Positions 22,200-30,982 of a stretch of 34,867 bases of DNA are shown here, in pieces. Numbering within the stretch: the first letter of the stretch is position 1; each line of letters starts with the position of its first letter. The notes beneath the pieces were generated by a model. That model was not told where the DNA came from. It saw only the letters and a list, made by a program, of their open reading frames with translations, and ran no database searches. Source of the DNA: a virus; IMG/VR virus record IMGVR_UViG_3300037504_000246, positions 1 through 34,867 of that record. The stretch is one strand, 5' to 3'. Position numbers and translations under genes: made by a program.

Positions 22200-22528
22200 T
22201 TAATAATCTCCTCTAGTTCCTTCATAAACCTTCTCTCTAACTCATCTGCTATAAATACAGATTTACGCCTACGAATTTCTTTATCTATTTCGGGACAACG
22301 AGTTAACCTATCCGATGCCCATACAACAATCCCTGGTACATCACTATCTAGTATCTTCTGCATACCCGGTTGCATTTTACTTCCGGTACCTACATCACAT
22401 ATTACACCGATCACGTTAAGCCCTAATTTCTTAGCATACTCCAAACACATCTTTTCTTGCCCACCCAAACTATACCCGTGCTTTGCTTGTGTCTTTGTAC
22501 TTACACGTATATATACATAACAGTCCAT
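22184..22528 (-). CDS. Catalytic-domain-only serine recombinase
   Basis: A 114-residue protein equal to the N-terminal catalytic domain of serine resolvases: YIRVSTKTQ with R8 and nucleophile S10, GYSLGGQEK, and ASDRLTR with D73, R74 and R77. The long E helix and the DNA-binding domain are missing; the C-terminus is a short basic helix. Family members are 180-500 residues. It could need a partner for DNA binding or have another job. AAGGAAGG precedes the ATG. Confidence 0.75.
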   Translation of the reverse strand: MDCYVYIRVSTKTQAKHGYSLGGQEKMCLEYAKKLGLNVIGVICDVGTGSKMQPGMQKILDSDVPGIVVWASDRLTRCPEIDKEIRRRKSVFIADELERRFMKELEEIIKCSMG

Positions 22529-22821
22529 TAGTACCTACCTTCCTTGATAAACTCTAGTAGCAGTTCCTTAAATTCTGTATAGTCCTTCCGTTGGTATGCA
22601 ATGTGTACATCTGCAGATAACTCCACTAAATCGAAACGAGTATTCTGCATATGACATATCTCTTTTTCTGCCTCTAAGAACCACTTATAGAGCCATACCG
22701 AACTAACAAGTTCATACGGTATACGCTGCGATCTTAGTAGCTCTAAACGTTCCGCTTTACTGATTACTTTATCCCAAGTAGTACCCTCGTTGATATACCC
22801 ACTAAATGTGTTCAAATACAT
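22528..22821 (-). CDS. Hypothetical protein
   Basis: A 97-residue, mostly helical protein (NTFSGYINEGTTWDKVISKA). It overlaps the exonuclease gene by 20 bases and the next gene by one. Not recognised. Confidence 0.6.
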   Translation of the reverse strand: MYLNTFSGYINEGTTWDKVISKAERLELLRSQRIPYELVSSVWLYKWFLEAEKEICHMQNTRFDLVELSADVHIAYQRKDYTEFKELLLEFIKEGRY

Positions 22822-23545
22822 ATCGGTTGTATTCTCCTTCTTTTACTAAATTGTATACATCTTCCCTATCTAATACCATTCCTTGCAAAGCATAGGGGTT
22901 GGGAAGTATGGCAGCATAGAGATTATCTAGTAATGCTGTACCATACAAGTTATATGCTACTTCCCAAGGGTTAACCGCTTCATAGATCGTAAGACTTTCC
23001 TGTATTGCCTTCCTACCTTTTGGTATTAATCGCGGTATATTGTCGCTCTTATCACCATATAAACATAGTGTTAGCAAATAACGATCTGGTGTCATCTCTA
23101 AATGGTGCATAGACTTAGGCAACCCTGCATAGAGGTTATCTCTTAGTGGGGTACCGTCTAGTTTCTCAATGTTGCACCATTCAGGTAGTTGGCTCAAATC
23201 TTTATCATTTGTTACTATTATAAAGCCTTGTAATGCTTTAATAGCTAGTATGTCATCTGCTTCTAAAAGGGGGTTATAGACGGTTTGAAATATGGCATTA
23301 TCATTTACATCACGCCATATTTCTTGGGCCTTTTTACGTGCTTCTATCTGGTCTAGTGTTAGCTGATCTACAGCCCTATTCTGTTTGTACCAGGGAAATA
23401 ACTCTTTACGTATAGATGAGAAGCCCTCAGTTACTAGCACACAGCCTGCATACTTACTATACAAAGCACGATCTTTCACCCATTGTTCATAACCACCTTT
23501 ATAAACATATTGGTATACAAGGTATCCACAATCAATATACTTCAT
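22802..23545 (-). CDS. 5'-3' exonuclease (PolA/FEN family)
   Basis: A 247-residue protein with the acidic metal-site motifs EADDILA, VTNDKDLSQL and LYGDKSDNIPRL, in family order. It removes RNA primers and flaps during replication. The start overlaps the polymerase stop (ATGA), the usual two-gene split of the PolA functions. AAAGGGA precedes the ATG. Confidence 0.85.
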   Translation of the reverse strand: MKYIDCGYLVYQYVYKGGYEQWVKDRALYSKYAGCVLVTEGFSSIRKELFPWYKQNRAVDQLTLDQIEARKKAQEIWRDVNDNAIFQTVYNPLLEADDILAIKALQGFIIVTNDKDLSQLPEWCNIEKLDGTPLRDNLYAGLPKSMHHLEMTPDRYLLTLCLYGDKSDNIPRLIPKGRKAIQESLTIYEAVNPWEVAYNLYGTALLDNLYAAILPNPYALQGMVLDREDVYNLVKEGEYNRYVFEHI

Positions 23546-25626
23546 TCTTTATCCCTTTCGCTTGTCAACTTAATTACTTCTTCACTCTCATCTTTCATCG
23601 TTCGGTTATAACTCAATTTACCTTCTACAGCTATAAGGTTCCACCCCGGCAATTTATTAAGATGCGTATCATTTAGATACTGGAATGCTTCCTTGCAAAT
23701 ATCTTCTATACGATCTTCTTCACCTGGATACACGTCTATGAATACACTATCGTGTACCTGCGCAATGAAACAGCTATTCATATTCTCTAGTTCCCTATCA
23801 ATATAACAGCATAGTTCGTAGCATATGAATGCCGACAAACCTTGTATAGGCGTATTCATTGCAGCACGTTTAACCCTACCTTTCCAGTACACGGTACCAT
23901 CTACCATACTGCTAACATCTCTGATAAATCCGTAATGTGCTACGATCTTATGTGTCCGATATGCCCGTGCTATTTGCTCATCTTGCCATTGTGCTAAATG
24001 AGAAAATGTATTTTTAACATTTAGTACGGCTTTCTCTAATACATCTACACTAGCACCTGTTGACTGTGCAATACCTTTAGCTGAACCACCATATAAAATT
24101 CCAGCAAAGCTAATAACTTTAGCTATCTGCCTTTGTTCTTTGCTTACTTCATCGTAAGGTACTCCGAAAGCATTTGATGCAACAGTTCTATGATAATCAG
24201 AATTTTGCAATGCTTCTGACATTGTGGTATCCCCACTAACAAGTACAGCGCACCGTAACTCTGATTGTGCTAGATCAAACTGTGCAATGCTACCACCTTC
24301 ATATCTACTAACAAATACCCCTTTAACCTCTGTTGGTACTTGCTGCAGGTTAGGGTCTTTACAACTAGACCTTCCAGTATCAGTCCCCCATACCAACATA
24401 GACGGATGTATCGTACTTGTACCATCCGCCGTTAGTTCTACATACTTATCATAAAACGTAGACAGTAGCTTTGTAGCTTCTCTATACTTTAGCAGTGTAT
24501 CCACTACTTGCCAGTCCCTATGATCTTCTAACACTTTACTTGCTACACTGTAGTTTCCCCCTTGTGTCAGTTCTGTCAATGGGATACCCATATCAGTTAG
24601 AAATTCAGATACTTCCTTGTTAGATTGCCAATTTATAAAACCAAATTCTTCTAACCGATCCCATAACTGTTCAGTCTCTACCTGTAGTTTATACTGTTCC
24701 GTTAGCAGGGTATCTCTATTAACTGCTATACCCCTTTGGTGTGCCCTTTGAAACACTATAGCTGTCTGCATTGCCAGGGTATCAATGGGTCGGATACCCT
24801 TACGTACTAATCGCTGATACAATGCCCTGGTAGCTACAATATCAGCAACCGCATATACAGTATCAAAACTATGTGCAGCCTGTGCATAAGCATCAGGGTT
24901 GTTTACATCAGTATACATAGTTGTTAGATGTTTCAATCCCAAAGGCTTAAGACCACGGTTATGAGCTAAGATCATTGTATCGTATATCTCAGGGATGTCT
25001 AACCAATCACAACCTGTGTGTTTTGATAATGCTGGCAGATCAAACGATATGAGATTGTGACCTATCAGTTTATCGCCTTTTCTTAACAACAAGTAATCAT
25101 ATAGATCACTGAGTAATTTAGACGATGGGCTAGCAATATAATACACATTGCTGTTATCCCCTATCTGTATAGATGTAATCGTATTAGCTTCTAGGCTGTC
25201 TGTCTCTATATCAAGGTATATAGCACCCTCTAACGTTGGTAGCTCAGTTACTTCGGAGTATTCTGGTACTTCATACTGCAATATCTTAGCTCGCTCTATA
25301 TCCCTATCAGCATACTGTTCATAGACAGGTACCACTATGCTACCATCGGTCATACTGAATAGCCCACCGTGACATTTTCTAATGTCTGTGTACCTCTCCT
25401 GTAACAATACCTTACTGGCTACAGTACCAATAGCCAATATACGATCAGGGTTATACTCTTCTATCTCTGTCTCTAGTTCGGCATAAAACCTTTTAGTGTT
25501 TGGTACCGTCTTTGCTTGCAGATCAATGACAATACATTCTATGAACTGTTCCCTGATACTATCAATCACCCCATTACTAAATACTATCATATACGTTGTA
25601 TCATTACCATACTCTATGATGTTCAT
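23542..25626 (-). CDS. Family A DNA polymerase with 3'-5' exonuclease and N-terminal UDG-like segment
   Basis: A 694-residue replicative polymerase. Residues 1-125 look like a uracil-DNA-glycosylase-fold segment (RILAIGTVASKVLLQERY, then a CHGGLF turn and VVPVYE). The exonuclease begins at YLDIETDS (D139, E141). Polymerase motifs are A (SIAQFDLAQSELRC), B (RQIAKVISFAGILYGG, with Lys and Phe of the O helix) and C (QVHDSVFID, H625, D626). The O-helix Phe is the usual bacterial-type residue. AGAAAGG precedes the ATG. Confidence 0.9.
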   Translation of the reverse strand: MNIIEYGNDTTYMIVFSNGVIDSIREQFIECIVIDLQAKTVPNTKRFYAELETEIEEYNPDRILAIGTVASKVLLQERYTDIRKCHGGLFSMTDGSIVVPVYEQYADRDIERAKILQYEVPEYSEVTELPTLEGAIYLDIETDSLEANTITSIQIGDNSNVYYIASPSSKLLSDLYDYLLLRKGDKLIGHNLISFDLPALSKHTGCDWLDIPEIYDTMILAHNRGLKPLGLKHLTTMYTDVNNPDAYAQAAHSFDTVYAVADIVATRALYQRLVRKGIRPIDTLAMQTAIVFQRAHQRGIAVNRDTLLTEQYKLQVETEQLWDRLEEFGFINWQSNKEVSEFLTDMGIPLTELTQGGNYSVASKVLEDHRDWQVVDTLLKYREATKLLSTFYDKYVELTADGTSTIHPSMLVWGTDTGRSSCKDPNLQQVPTEVKGVFVSRYEGGSIAQFDLAQSELRCAVLVSGDTTMSEALQNSDYHRTVASNAFGVPYDEVSKEQRQIAKVISFAGILYGGSAKGIAQSTGASVDVLEKAVLNVKNTFSHLAQWQDEQIARAYRTHKIVAHYGFIRDVSSMVDGTVYWKGRVKRAAMNTPIQGLSAFICYELCCYIDRELENMNSCFIAQVHDSVFIDVYPGEEDRIEDICKEAFQYLNDTHLNKLPGWNLIAVEGKLSYNRTMKDESEEVIKLTSERDKE

Positions 25627-25638
25627 TCTATTACCTTT

Positions 25639-26235
25639 CTAAATCCATTGATCTGCCATTGCTTTAGCTATACCAGCAAAAAATTTACTACGTTCTTTTG
25701 CTGAACTAGCTTTACTTGTAAAATAAATCTTACTGTATTTTTTATTATTACGAAGACCGTATACCGTAGGTTCTACTACATTAGTTTTCTCTAGTAACGG
25801 CAAACCTTTTAGCCACAAACATATATTCTTGTATTCTGTATCTCCAAAATAATAAGGCTGTACTATCTGTGACGGTTTTTGCCACATACTACTAAGATAA
25901 CCTACAGGGTTCTCTATTGCTATTTTCGGTATACCACTATTCCACAATAGTTGTACAAAGTCTATAGCTCCTAACCTTAACTGCTTACGTTCTCTAGCTT
26001 TATCACCGTGCTTTTCTTCATTGAACCAAGGAGCACCAGCAGTAGATAAATAAGTACAGGGAGGGTGGGCTATCATCATATCCCACTCCTCGTATAGTAT
26101 ATCTCTAACATCACCCTGATAGTGTAACCCTTCGCTCTCTGTTGGTAGTAGATCACAGCTAACCGCATAATGGCCTTTTGCTGTGAAAGCATCCCTAACT
26201 ATTCCGCTATATTCACAAGCTACTAATACACGCAT
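25639..26235 (-). CDS. Cytosine DNA methyltransferase-like protein
   Basis: A 198-residue protein of a widespread phage family. MRVLVACEYSGIVRDAF matches the SAM-binding start, IAHPPCTYLS has the PC motif with C60, and AIENPVGYL matches the ENP motif of C5 cytosine methyltransferases. The target-recognition region is very short, so it may be inactive, non-specific or act on another target. It could add a second layer of DNA modification to that made by DpdA. Confidence 0.7.
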   Translation of the reverse strand: MRVLVACEYSGIVRDAFTAKGHYAVSCDLLPTESEGLHYQGDVRDILYEEWDMMIAHPPCTYLSTAGAPWFNEEKHGDKARERKQLRLGAIDFVQLLWNSGIPKIAIENPVGYLSSMWQKPSQIVQPYYFGDTEYKNICLWLKGLPLLEKTNVVEPTVYGLRNNKKYSKIYFTSKASSAKERSKFFAGIAKAMADQWI

Positions 26236-26438
26236 TATTTACCCTCTTTCACATATCTCTCACCCTTGTTAATAGCACCCTTCTCTGTCTTATAAAAATA
26301 CTGTGTTATGAAACTACCATTAGTATACAGCACAACCCGGTATGATCTACTGTTTATCGGTACCACTTTGTAACTTCTGTTTAGCGGTACTGATAAATTC
26401 TTCTGCTGATAACACCGTTCTTTGTCTGTTTTCTTCAT
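26235..26438 (-). CDS. Small basic hypothetical protein
   Basis: A 67-residue, Lys/Arg-rich protein (MKKTDKERCYQQKNLSVPLN). AGGGAG before the ATG at 26438 makes this the start over an upstream TTG. It overlaps the primase 3' end by about 92 bases. Confidence 0.6.
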   Translation of the reverse strand: MKKTDKERCYQQKNLSVPLNRSYKVVPINSRSYRVVLYTNGSFITQYFYKTEKGAINKGERYVKEGK

Positions 26439-27132
26439 ATACACTCCCTGGATCATACCCTCTTTCAAATATTTCTACTCCCTTTATATTATAACCCTTT
26501 ACCAGTAGCTTGTCAACCATACGAACAAACGACTGTAGTTTGCTCCTTTGCCTTATAACATCACTGTCTGGTGCTAACAACAATGTATACAGTTTCAGTC
26601 GCTGTACCATACCATAAGACAAAGAACCAAAAATACACACATCGTTATGATATACAACATCATAAGGACCTTCTACAATTCTTATATAGTCAGTGTTAAC
26701 CAGCGAGGTGCCTACATAACCATAACCCCTTACCCCTTCCGTATGTATACGTTTGTCTGGTGTCCTATGTTGGTATCCGGTAACGTTACCGTGTATGTCT
26801 CTCATAGGGACTGTTACATTACCAGAACTGTCTGTGTGACGATCTAAGAGGCTGTATCTGCTATCCTGATAGTTGGTACTACTATACTCTCTTTCGTCTA
26901 CTGACAGGGCGTACAATGCCGTTTCTGGGCATTCTATATTGTGTTGTGTTAGTACGTCTATAAAGTCAACCTGGGATAATTTACCTGATACTCCACAACG
27001 AAAGCAGTAGAACAGCCCGTCTTCAATCTTAATTGATAAATGACCGATATATGATCTCGACTGGCTATCACCGCAATGTGTACACCGTATAAACAAATTA
27101 CCATCTTTAACCGTTCCTATTCGATAACTCAT
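26347..27132 (-). CDS. DNA primase (zinc-binding and TOPRIM)
   Basis: A 261-residue protein. The zinc-binding domain has C17, C20, C43 and C46 (CTHCGDS; FYCFRCGVSG). The TOPRIM domain has E154 in RIVEGPYDVV and D189/D191 in LLAPDSDV. It makes RNA primers for lagging-strand synthesis. It is compact compared with DnaG and lacks a helicase part; the DnaB-like helicase is encoded two genes upstream. Confidence 0.85.
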   Translation of the reverse strand: MSYRIGTVKDGNLFIRCTHCGDSQSRSYIGHLSIKIEDGLFYCFRCGVSGKLSQVDFIDVLTQHNIECPETALYALSVDEREYSSTNYQDSRYSLLDRHTDSSGNVTVPMRDIHGNVTGYQHRTPDKRIHTEGVRGYGYVGTSLVNTDYIRIVEGPYDVVYHNDVCIFGSLSYGMVQRLKLYTLLLAPDSDVIRQRSKLQSFVRMVDKLLVKGYNIKGVEIFERGYDPGSVYEENRQRTVLSAEEFISTAKQKLQSGTDKQ

Positions 27133-27382
27133 CTAAACGCCTTTTGTGGTATCTCTCCAAGTAACGTACCCCTTTATCAGTTACTTTGTATGCTTCTGCA
27201 TACCCTGATCTACGATAGTCTACTATAGTCAAGTAACCACGGTACTCTAAAGCCCGTAGAGTTTTATCTCTAATATCTATACGATCAATCCATTGTGCAT
27301 GGTCTATCTCTCCTGTAAGTACTTGTACACTACTAGCATATACGTCTATCAGTGTTTGTAGCATTGTATGACTAACTGCCAT
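27107..27382 (-). CDS. Winged-helix-like small protein
   Basis: A 91-residue protein. DKTLRALEYRGYLTIVDYRRSGYAEAYKVTDKGVRYLERY looks like a recognition helix plus beta wing of a winged helix; this is inferred by eye. AAAGGAG selects ATG 27382. It sits between helicase and primase and could be a loader or regulator. Confidence 0.6.
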   Translation of the reverse strand: MAVSHTMLQTLIDVYASSVQVLTGEIDHAQWIDRIDIRDKTLRALEYRGYLTIVDYRRSGYAEAYKVTDKGVRYLERYHKRRLDELSNRNG

Positions 27383-27393
27383 TATATACTCCT

Positions 27394-28473
27394 TTACCAA
27401 TCTGCATCATAGTCAACACGTGCATCCCCACTAACTGATACCTGTCCATAATGCAATGTAGCATAGTTAAAGGGGAAGATTACTTTTGTCCCTGATTTAC
27501 CGTACCTATTCTTAAAGCATTCCAATTCTACAGTTTTATAACCAGGGTGACTATAATCGTTACCGCCTTGTGTGATACCTAACACAAGTGCGGCATCGTG
27601 TGTTACAGCCCAGCTCTCTGCTCCTGCTTCTAAAGATAGTGATTGACCACGTTTAGCTTGCTGTGCAGTGATAACTGCTTTACAGCCAATAGCCATACTT
27701 GCTAGTTCGCTTGCGATCTTGCTAAGTCGTATCCTTTCCTCTTTTTCACTGTGGGGTACTTTAGATATATAGTCGACAAAGATTATAGTATCCTCGTCTA
27801 TGTACTCTCTGATCTCATCTAATGTATATGCCCCTGTCAATAATACATCTTTAGTGCATAGATTATTAAGATACTGCGTACGTTCCCATACCGCAATTTC
27901 TGACATTTCATAACTGATATACACCACTCTGTAATTGTATGACAGACTATTCGCTAATGATAGCATTACAGATGTTTTACCAGCCCCGGTATGAGCAAGA
28001 AACAGTATCAGGCTATTAGATGGTACCCCTTCTGTGAGTGTATCCAGGGGATCAAACCCTGTACCAAATATAAAATCTTGTTGCCCCTTTTCTGATAGTA
28101 GCCTTTTATCAAATGATGTTATCTTCTTTTCAACAAGTGATAACTGTCGTGCTTTACTCCATTGATCTAATACAGCATATAATTCTACTTTCTCCCTACC
28201 CGTTAGATTGCTACTCTCTACACCGTGGTATATCGTATCAGCTATGATAGCTTTGTATTCCGCTATTGTACCCGGCTCTCCTGCTTGTTTTCCTTTACGT
28301 ACCATACCCATTAACTGATCTGGTACGCTTTCCATATTAGCAGATACTCCGACTATACCATACTGCTGTATACCCTGTATAACATCATACAAAGGTACAT
28401 AGCGCTGTAATACCTTTGGCAGTTCTGGCAACACAAGGATGGTTGCTAGGTAGATTAATCGCTCCTGTTTCAT
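27394..28473 (-). CDS. DnaB-like replicative helicase
   Basis: A 359-residue protein. A helical N-terminal domain (1-120) is followed by a RecA-like core with Walker A (AHTGAGKTS, 160-168), Walker B (TIIFVDYIS) and the Gln-containing ITAQQAKRG motif. It unwinds DNA at the fork as a hexamer. AGGAGG, a perfect ribosome site, precedes the ATG. Slightly short for DnaB (about 450), which is common in phages. Confidence 0.85.
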   Translation of the reverse strand: MKQERLIYLATILVLPELPKVLQRYVPLYDVIQGIQQYGIVGVSANMESVPDQLMGMVRKGKQAGEPGTIAEYKAIIADTIYHGVESSNLTGREKVELYAVLDQWSKARQLSLVEKKITSFDKRLLSEKGQQDFIFGTGFDPLDTLTEGVPSNSLILFLAHTGAGKTSVMLSLANSLSYNYRVVYISYEMSEIAVWERTQYLNNLCTKDVLLTGAYTLDEIREYIDEDTIIFVDYISKVPHSEKEERIRLSKIASELASMAIGCKAVITAQQAKRGQSLSLEAGAESWAVTHDAALVLGITQGGNDYSHPGYKTVELECFKNRYGKSGTKVIFPFNYATLHYGQVSVSGDARVDYDADW

Positions 28474-28482
28474 AGGTACCTC

Positions 28483-29313
28483 CTATTCGCATAGACCTTC
28501 ACTACAAGTACCGTCTAGCAGATCGTTTTTGCTTTTTGTAGTATCCTTACTTTTATCCTCTGTTGCCCACTTTATAACAGCGTCTATACTAGCACTACTC
28601 TTCTTACTTATTTTTGTGACAGTATCCCTAAACCTTTCTGGTGTTTTTCTGTAAAAGTATGTGGTACCCCTTGCTTCCTCTATATCTCTGATCTGCTGTA
28701 TTCTATCCGGTTCATTTTTCAATAAAGCTAACTCTGACTTTTTCGCATATATACAAGGGAAACAACCTACCCGTGTACATCCTAAATCATATAACTTATT
28801 GCGGGGGAAGTCATACCTATCGTGTATATTCCATACATCTTGCAAGGTATATTCATATATAGGATACCAACTATAATGCATACTACCTAGATCAAATTCG
28901 AATATATTTTTATTACCTCGATCATTACTGTGTGTACCCTCTTCTTCTCGTATCCCTTGGGCGGTTACAAAATCCGTAAAAGTGTTTTGGTATTCTCTTA
29001 GTGGGTAAAGTTTTAATTCGTGTGTGCAAAATTGTGAAAGCCTAGTAGGTATACCACGTCTTTTCATAAGATCATAAATACCATCATACTTTTCACTTCT
29101 TACTACTTGCACGGGGTGTCTTTCTGCCATCTTTAATACTTGCCAGTATGTATAATGGTGCTCCCATCCTGTATTAGCAAAGACTATATGCAGTTGCTCC
29201 CTGGTAATACCACTTTCATATAACAAGTATAGTACCAATGCCGTGCTATCTTTTCCTCCACTAAACGACGCTATAACTGGTATCTTTTCATCTATGATCT
29301 GCTGTTTATTCAA
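28483..29313 (-). CDS. PAPS reductase/DndC-like PP-loop protein
   Basis: A 276-residue ATP-pyrophosphatase-fold protein. The PP-loop SFSGGKDST is at 16-24. RLSQFCTHELKLYPLREY (91-108, C96) and GCTRVGCFPC (178-187, C179, C184, C187) are Cys sites like those of DndC/PAPS reductases that hold an Fe-S cluster. The C-terminus CSEGLC (270-275) closely resembles the redox tail CSSGLC of the RNR. The family transfers sulfur or reduces sulfonucleotides; no dndB, D or E genes are present. It is not a clear QueC, which would make preQ0. Role unknown. Confidence 0.75.
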   Translation of the reverse strand: MNKQQIIDEKIPVIASFSGGKDSTALVLYLLYESGITREQLHIVFANTGWEHHYTYWQVLKMAERHPVQVVRSEKYDGIYDLMKRRGIPTRLSQFCTHELKLYPLREYQNTFTDFVTAQGIREEEGTHSNDRGNKNIFEFDLGSMHYSWYPIYEYTLQDVWNIHDRYDFPRNKLYDLGCTRVGCFPCIYAKKSELALLKNEPDRIQQIRDIEEARGTTYFYRKTPERFRDTVTKISKKSSASIDAVIKWATEDKSKDTTKSKNDLLDGTCSEGLCE

Positions 29314-29372
29314 TACGTTACTCCTCTAAAGACTTATTCAGATTACATCCGATATACACATAGCATAATACT

Positions 29373-29403
29373 AGAGACTATAGCCGATGTGACTATAGTC
29401 TCT
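29373..29403. terminator. Hairpin, probable terminator
   Basis: An 11-bp perfect stem (29373-29383 with 29393-29403) between the 29416 gene and the PP-loop gene; the T tail on the minus strand is weak. Confidence 0.55.
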
Positions 29404-29415
29404 TTATATCCCTCA

Positions 29416-29691
29416 TTATATACTTACTACAAAATCCTGTAGGTTGTTGTAATATCCTACCATACCGTAAGGAGCTATTTGACAAAACGTTTTCTTAGCT
29501 AACCATACGGGACAAACAATAAACAAGTAAGTGCTAGTTTCATAAACCTCGGTTTGTGATTTAGGAAACCATTCAGTATGCTCTGCTTCACTATTGACTG
29601 ATACTGTACCGAAACTAATCAACCACGCCTTTTCAGTTTCCTTTACAATCCGTGTAATAGGGGTTGCTGCTACCGTCTTGTCTGTCCACAT
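29416..29691 (-). CDS. Small hypothetical protein in a promoter cassette
   Basis: A 91-residue protein (MWTDKTVAATPITRIVKETE). AGAAAGG upstream; its own promoter at 29735-29763 and a hairpin after it. Function unknown. Confidence 0.65.
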   Translation of the reverse strand: MWTDKTVAATPITRIVKETEKAWLISFGTVSVNSEAEHTEWFPKSQTEVYETSTYLFIVCPVWLAKKTFCQIAPYGMVGYYNNLQDFVVSI

Positions 29692-29734
29692 AACTCATTG
29701 CCTTTCTGTATACTTGTTTCTTAACTCTGTATAC

Positions 29735-29785
29735 AGTATAAACCCTATCAACGTCTTTGTCAATAGGGTTTATGCAGCAATTTGC
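29735..29785 (-). promoter_or_regulatory. Minus-strand promoter with upstream box
   Basis: TTGACA (29763-29758), 17-bp spacer, TATACT (29740-29735), then AGTTAAGAAAC. Upstream, GATAGCAAATTGCT (near 29785-29772) matches other promoter boxes. Confidence 0.8.
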
Positions 29786-29792
29786 TATCAAT

Positions 29793-30338
29793 TTACCATT
29801 CTATTTGATCGCTGTCGTCTTTAGCAGTTTTATCAGTTTTGTCTTTAGTCAATTGATCAATCGCTTCTTGCAACGTCATAACACCATCGGTACTATAACC
29901 TGAACTATCAAAAGCCTTTTGTCCTGCTGCAACATAATAGGAAGTATCCATACCAGAGCCAGACTTTGTAATGGTAATAGGTGCTCCGCCTTCTGCTGTG
30001 TATACATCCATTTCTGGATCAGCAAACAATGTGACGAATTGCTTAAAACTGCTTACGTTTAATACCCAAGGTTTTACCACCTTCTCAGTATCCTGCACAG
30101 TCCCATCTTTACCGTATGTCCGCAAGCATACCGCGTGTACCATATACTTCATAGTTGGTTTGGGGTTACCGGGAAAGTACTGCTTAAAAGAAACAAACCA
30201 ACTTGTGTCATTCCGTTCTTTAGCTCCCTCAGGTACCATAATTTTCAGTACCGTCTTTGGCTCTTTCAAAAGTCCAATATCACCACCCTCGTTACTGCTA
30301 CCAATACCACTTGCCAACTGCTGCCAAAAGTTACCCAT
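29793..30338 (-). CDS. Single-stranded DNA-binding protein
   Basis: A 181-residue protein. The OB-fold-like body (TVLKIMVPEGAKERNDTSWF; KYMVHAVCLRTYGKD) and a strongly acidic C-terminus ending DDSDQIEW fit a phage SSB, whose acidic tail recruits replication partners. It has its own promoter (30450-30478). AAGGGGAA precedes the ATG. The identification rests on pattern and context. Confidence 0.65.
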   Translation of the reverse strand: MGNFWQQLASGIGSSNEGGDIGLLKEPKTVLKIMVPEGAKERNDTSWFVSFKQYFPGNPKPTMKYMVHAVCLRTYGKDGTVQDTEKVVKPWVLNVSSFKQFVTLFADPEMDVYTAEGGAPITITKSGSGMDTSYYVAAGQKAFDSSGYSTDGVMTLQEAIDQLTKDKTDKTAKDDSDQIEW

Positions 30339-30403
30339 AACTTATTCCCCTTCATTTACAATATAAACATAAACGTCCATACTAAACAATTCCGCTACGT
30401 ACT

Positions 30404-30604
30404 TCATACCAACCCGCTTTCTACGATATAAATTTCTGAATACTCTTTAAGTATACATCCTGTAGAAGTATTTGTCAAGTGCTTGTTAGGATACATCTCT
30501 GCTGCTAGTTTCCTAGCACGTCTAACAGCTTTATTAAATAGCTGAGCCCTATGTGATAACTGCTTGCGAGTGCCATCAGTCTCTAGGATAATGTGGTATT
30601 TCAT
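30404..30604 (-). CDS. Small basic hypothetical protein
   Basis: A 66-residue protein with an Arg-rich helix (RAQLFNKAVRRARKLAAEMY). Its 3' end contains the SSB promoter. Function unknown. Confidence 0.6.
   Translation of the reverse strand: MKYHIILETDGTRKQLSHRAQLFNKAVRRARKLAAEMYPNKHLTNTSTGCILKEYSEIYIVESGLV
30450..30478 (-). promoter_or_regulatory. Promoter for SSB
   Basis: TTGACA (30478-30473), 17-bp spacer, TATACT (30455-30450), inside the end of the 30404 gene. Lacks the GTTAAG start motif. Confidence 0.7.
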
Positions 30605-30616
30605 ATTCTTGTCTTT

Positions 30617-30856
30617 CTAAATACTGTCTAACGCTTCTTGGTTAACATACTGTTCTGGTATTAGACACAAATAAACATCATAATTAGTCCAACCAGCGTA
30701 ACTTGGAAATTTATCTTTAGCTACATCTATAGCAATATCATAAGCTCTTTGTTCATTTGGTGCAACATTAGCACCTACCATTGTCCCTACAGAAAACCAT
30801 CCGTCATTATTAGTCTTTCTAGCAGTAATTGCATACGCGTATAAATTCATTTTCAT
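30617..30856 (-). CDS. Small hypothetical protein
   Basis: A 79-residue protein (MKMNLYAYAITARKTNNDGW). Its start resembles the one at 7732. AAAGGAAAAG lies upstream. Its leader contains a copy of the 23-nt double-hairpin element at 30877-30899. Confidence 0.65.
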   Translation of the reverse strand: MKMNLYAYAITARKTNNDGWFSVGTMVGANVAPNEQRAYDIAIDVAKDKFPSYAGWTNYDVYLCLIPEQYVNQEALDSI

Positions 30857-30876
30857 TCTTTATCTTTTCCTTTCCT

Positions 30877-30899
30877 GCAGTTTACACTGCGCAAGCAGC
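30877..30899 (-). repeat. 23-nt double-hairpin element, copy 3
   Basis: Identical to 14094-14116 over all 23 bases; lies 20 bases upstream of the 30617 gene's start, so it would be in the leader RNA. Confidence 0.75.
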
Positions 30900-30982
30900 T
30901 GGTATTGTCTATCTAACCCTCTTACGTGTATCAAGTAATGCCGGATGTATAGACCATAGAAGCATTGTGTAACCCTTTCTGC

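Noticed and set aside
22184-22528. Phage integrase
   Set aside because: Only the catalytic domain is present; without a DNA-binding domain it cannot be called an integrase, and no attachment site was seen.
28483-29313. QueC (preQ0 synthase) to complete the DpdA pathway
   Set aside because: The PP-loop neighbourhood and Cys pattern fit PAPS reductase/DndC better, and queD and queE are missing too.
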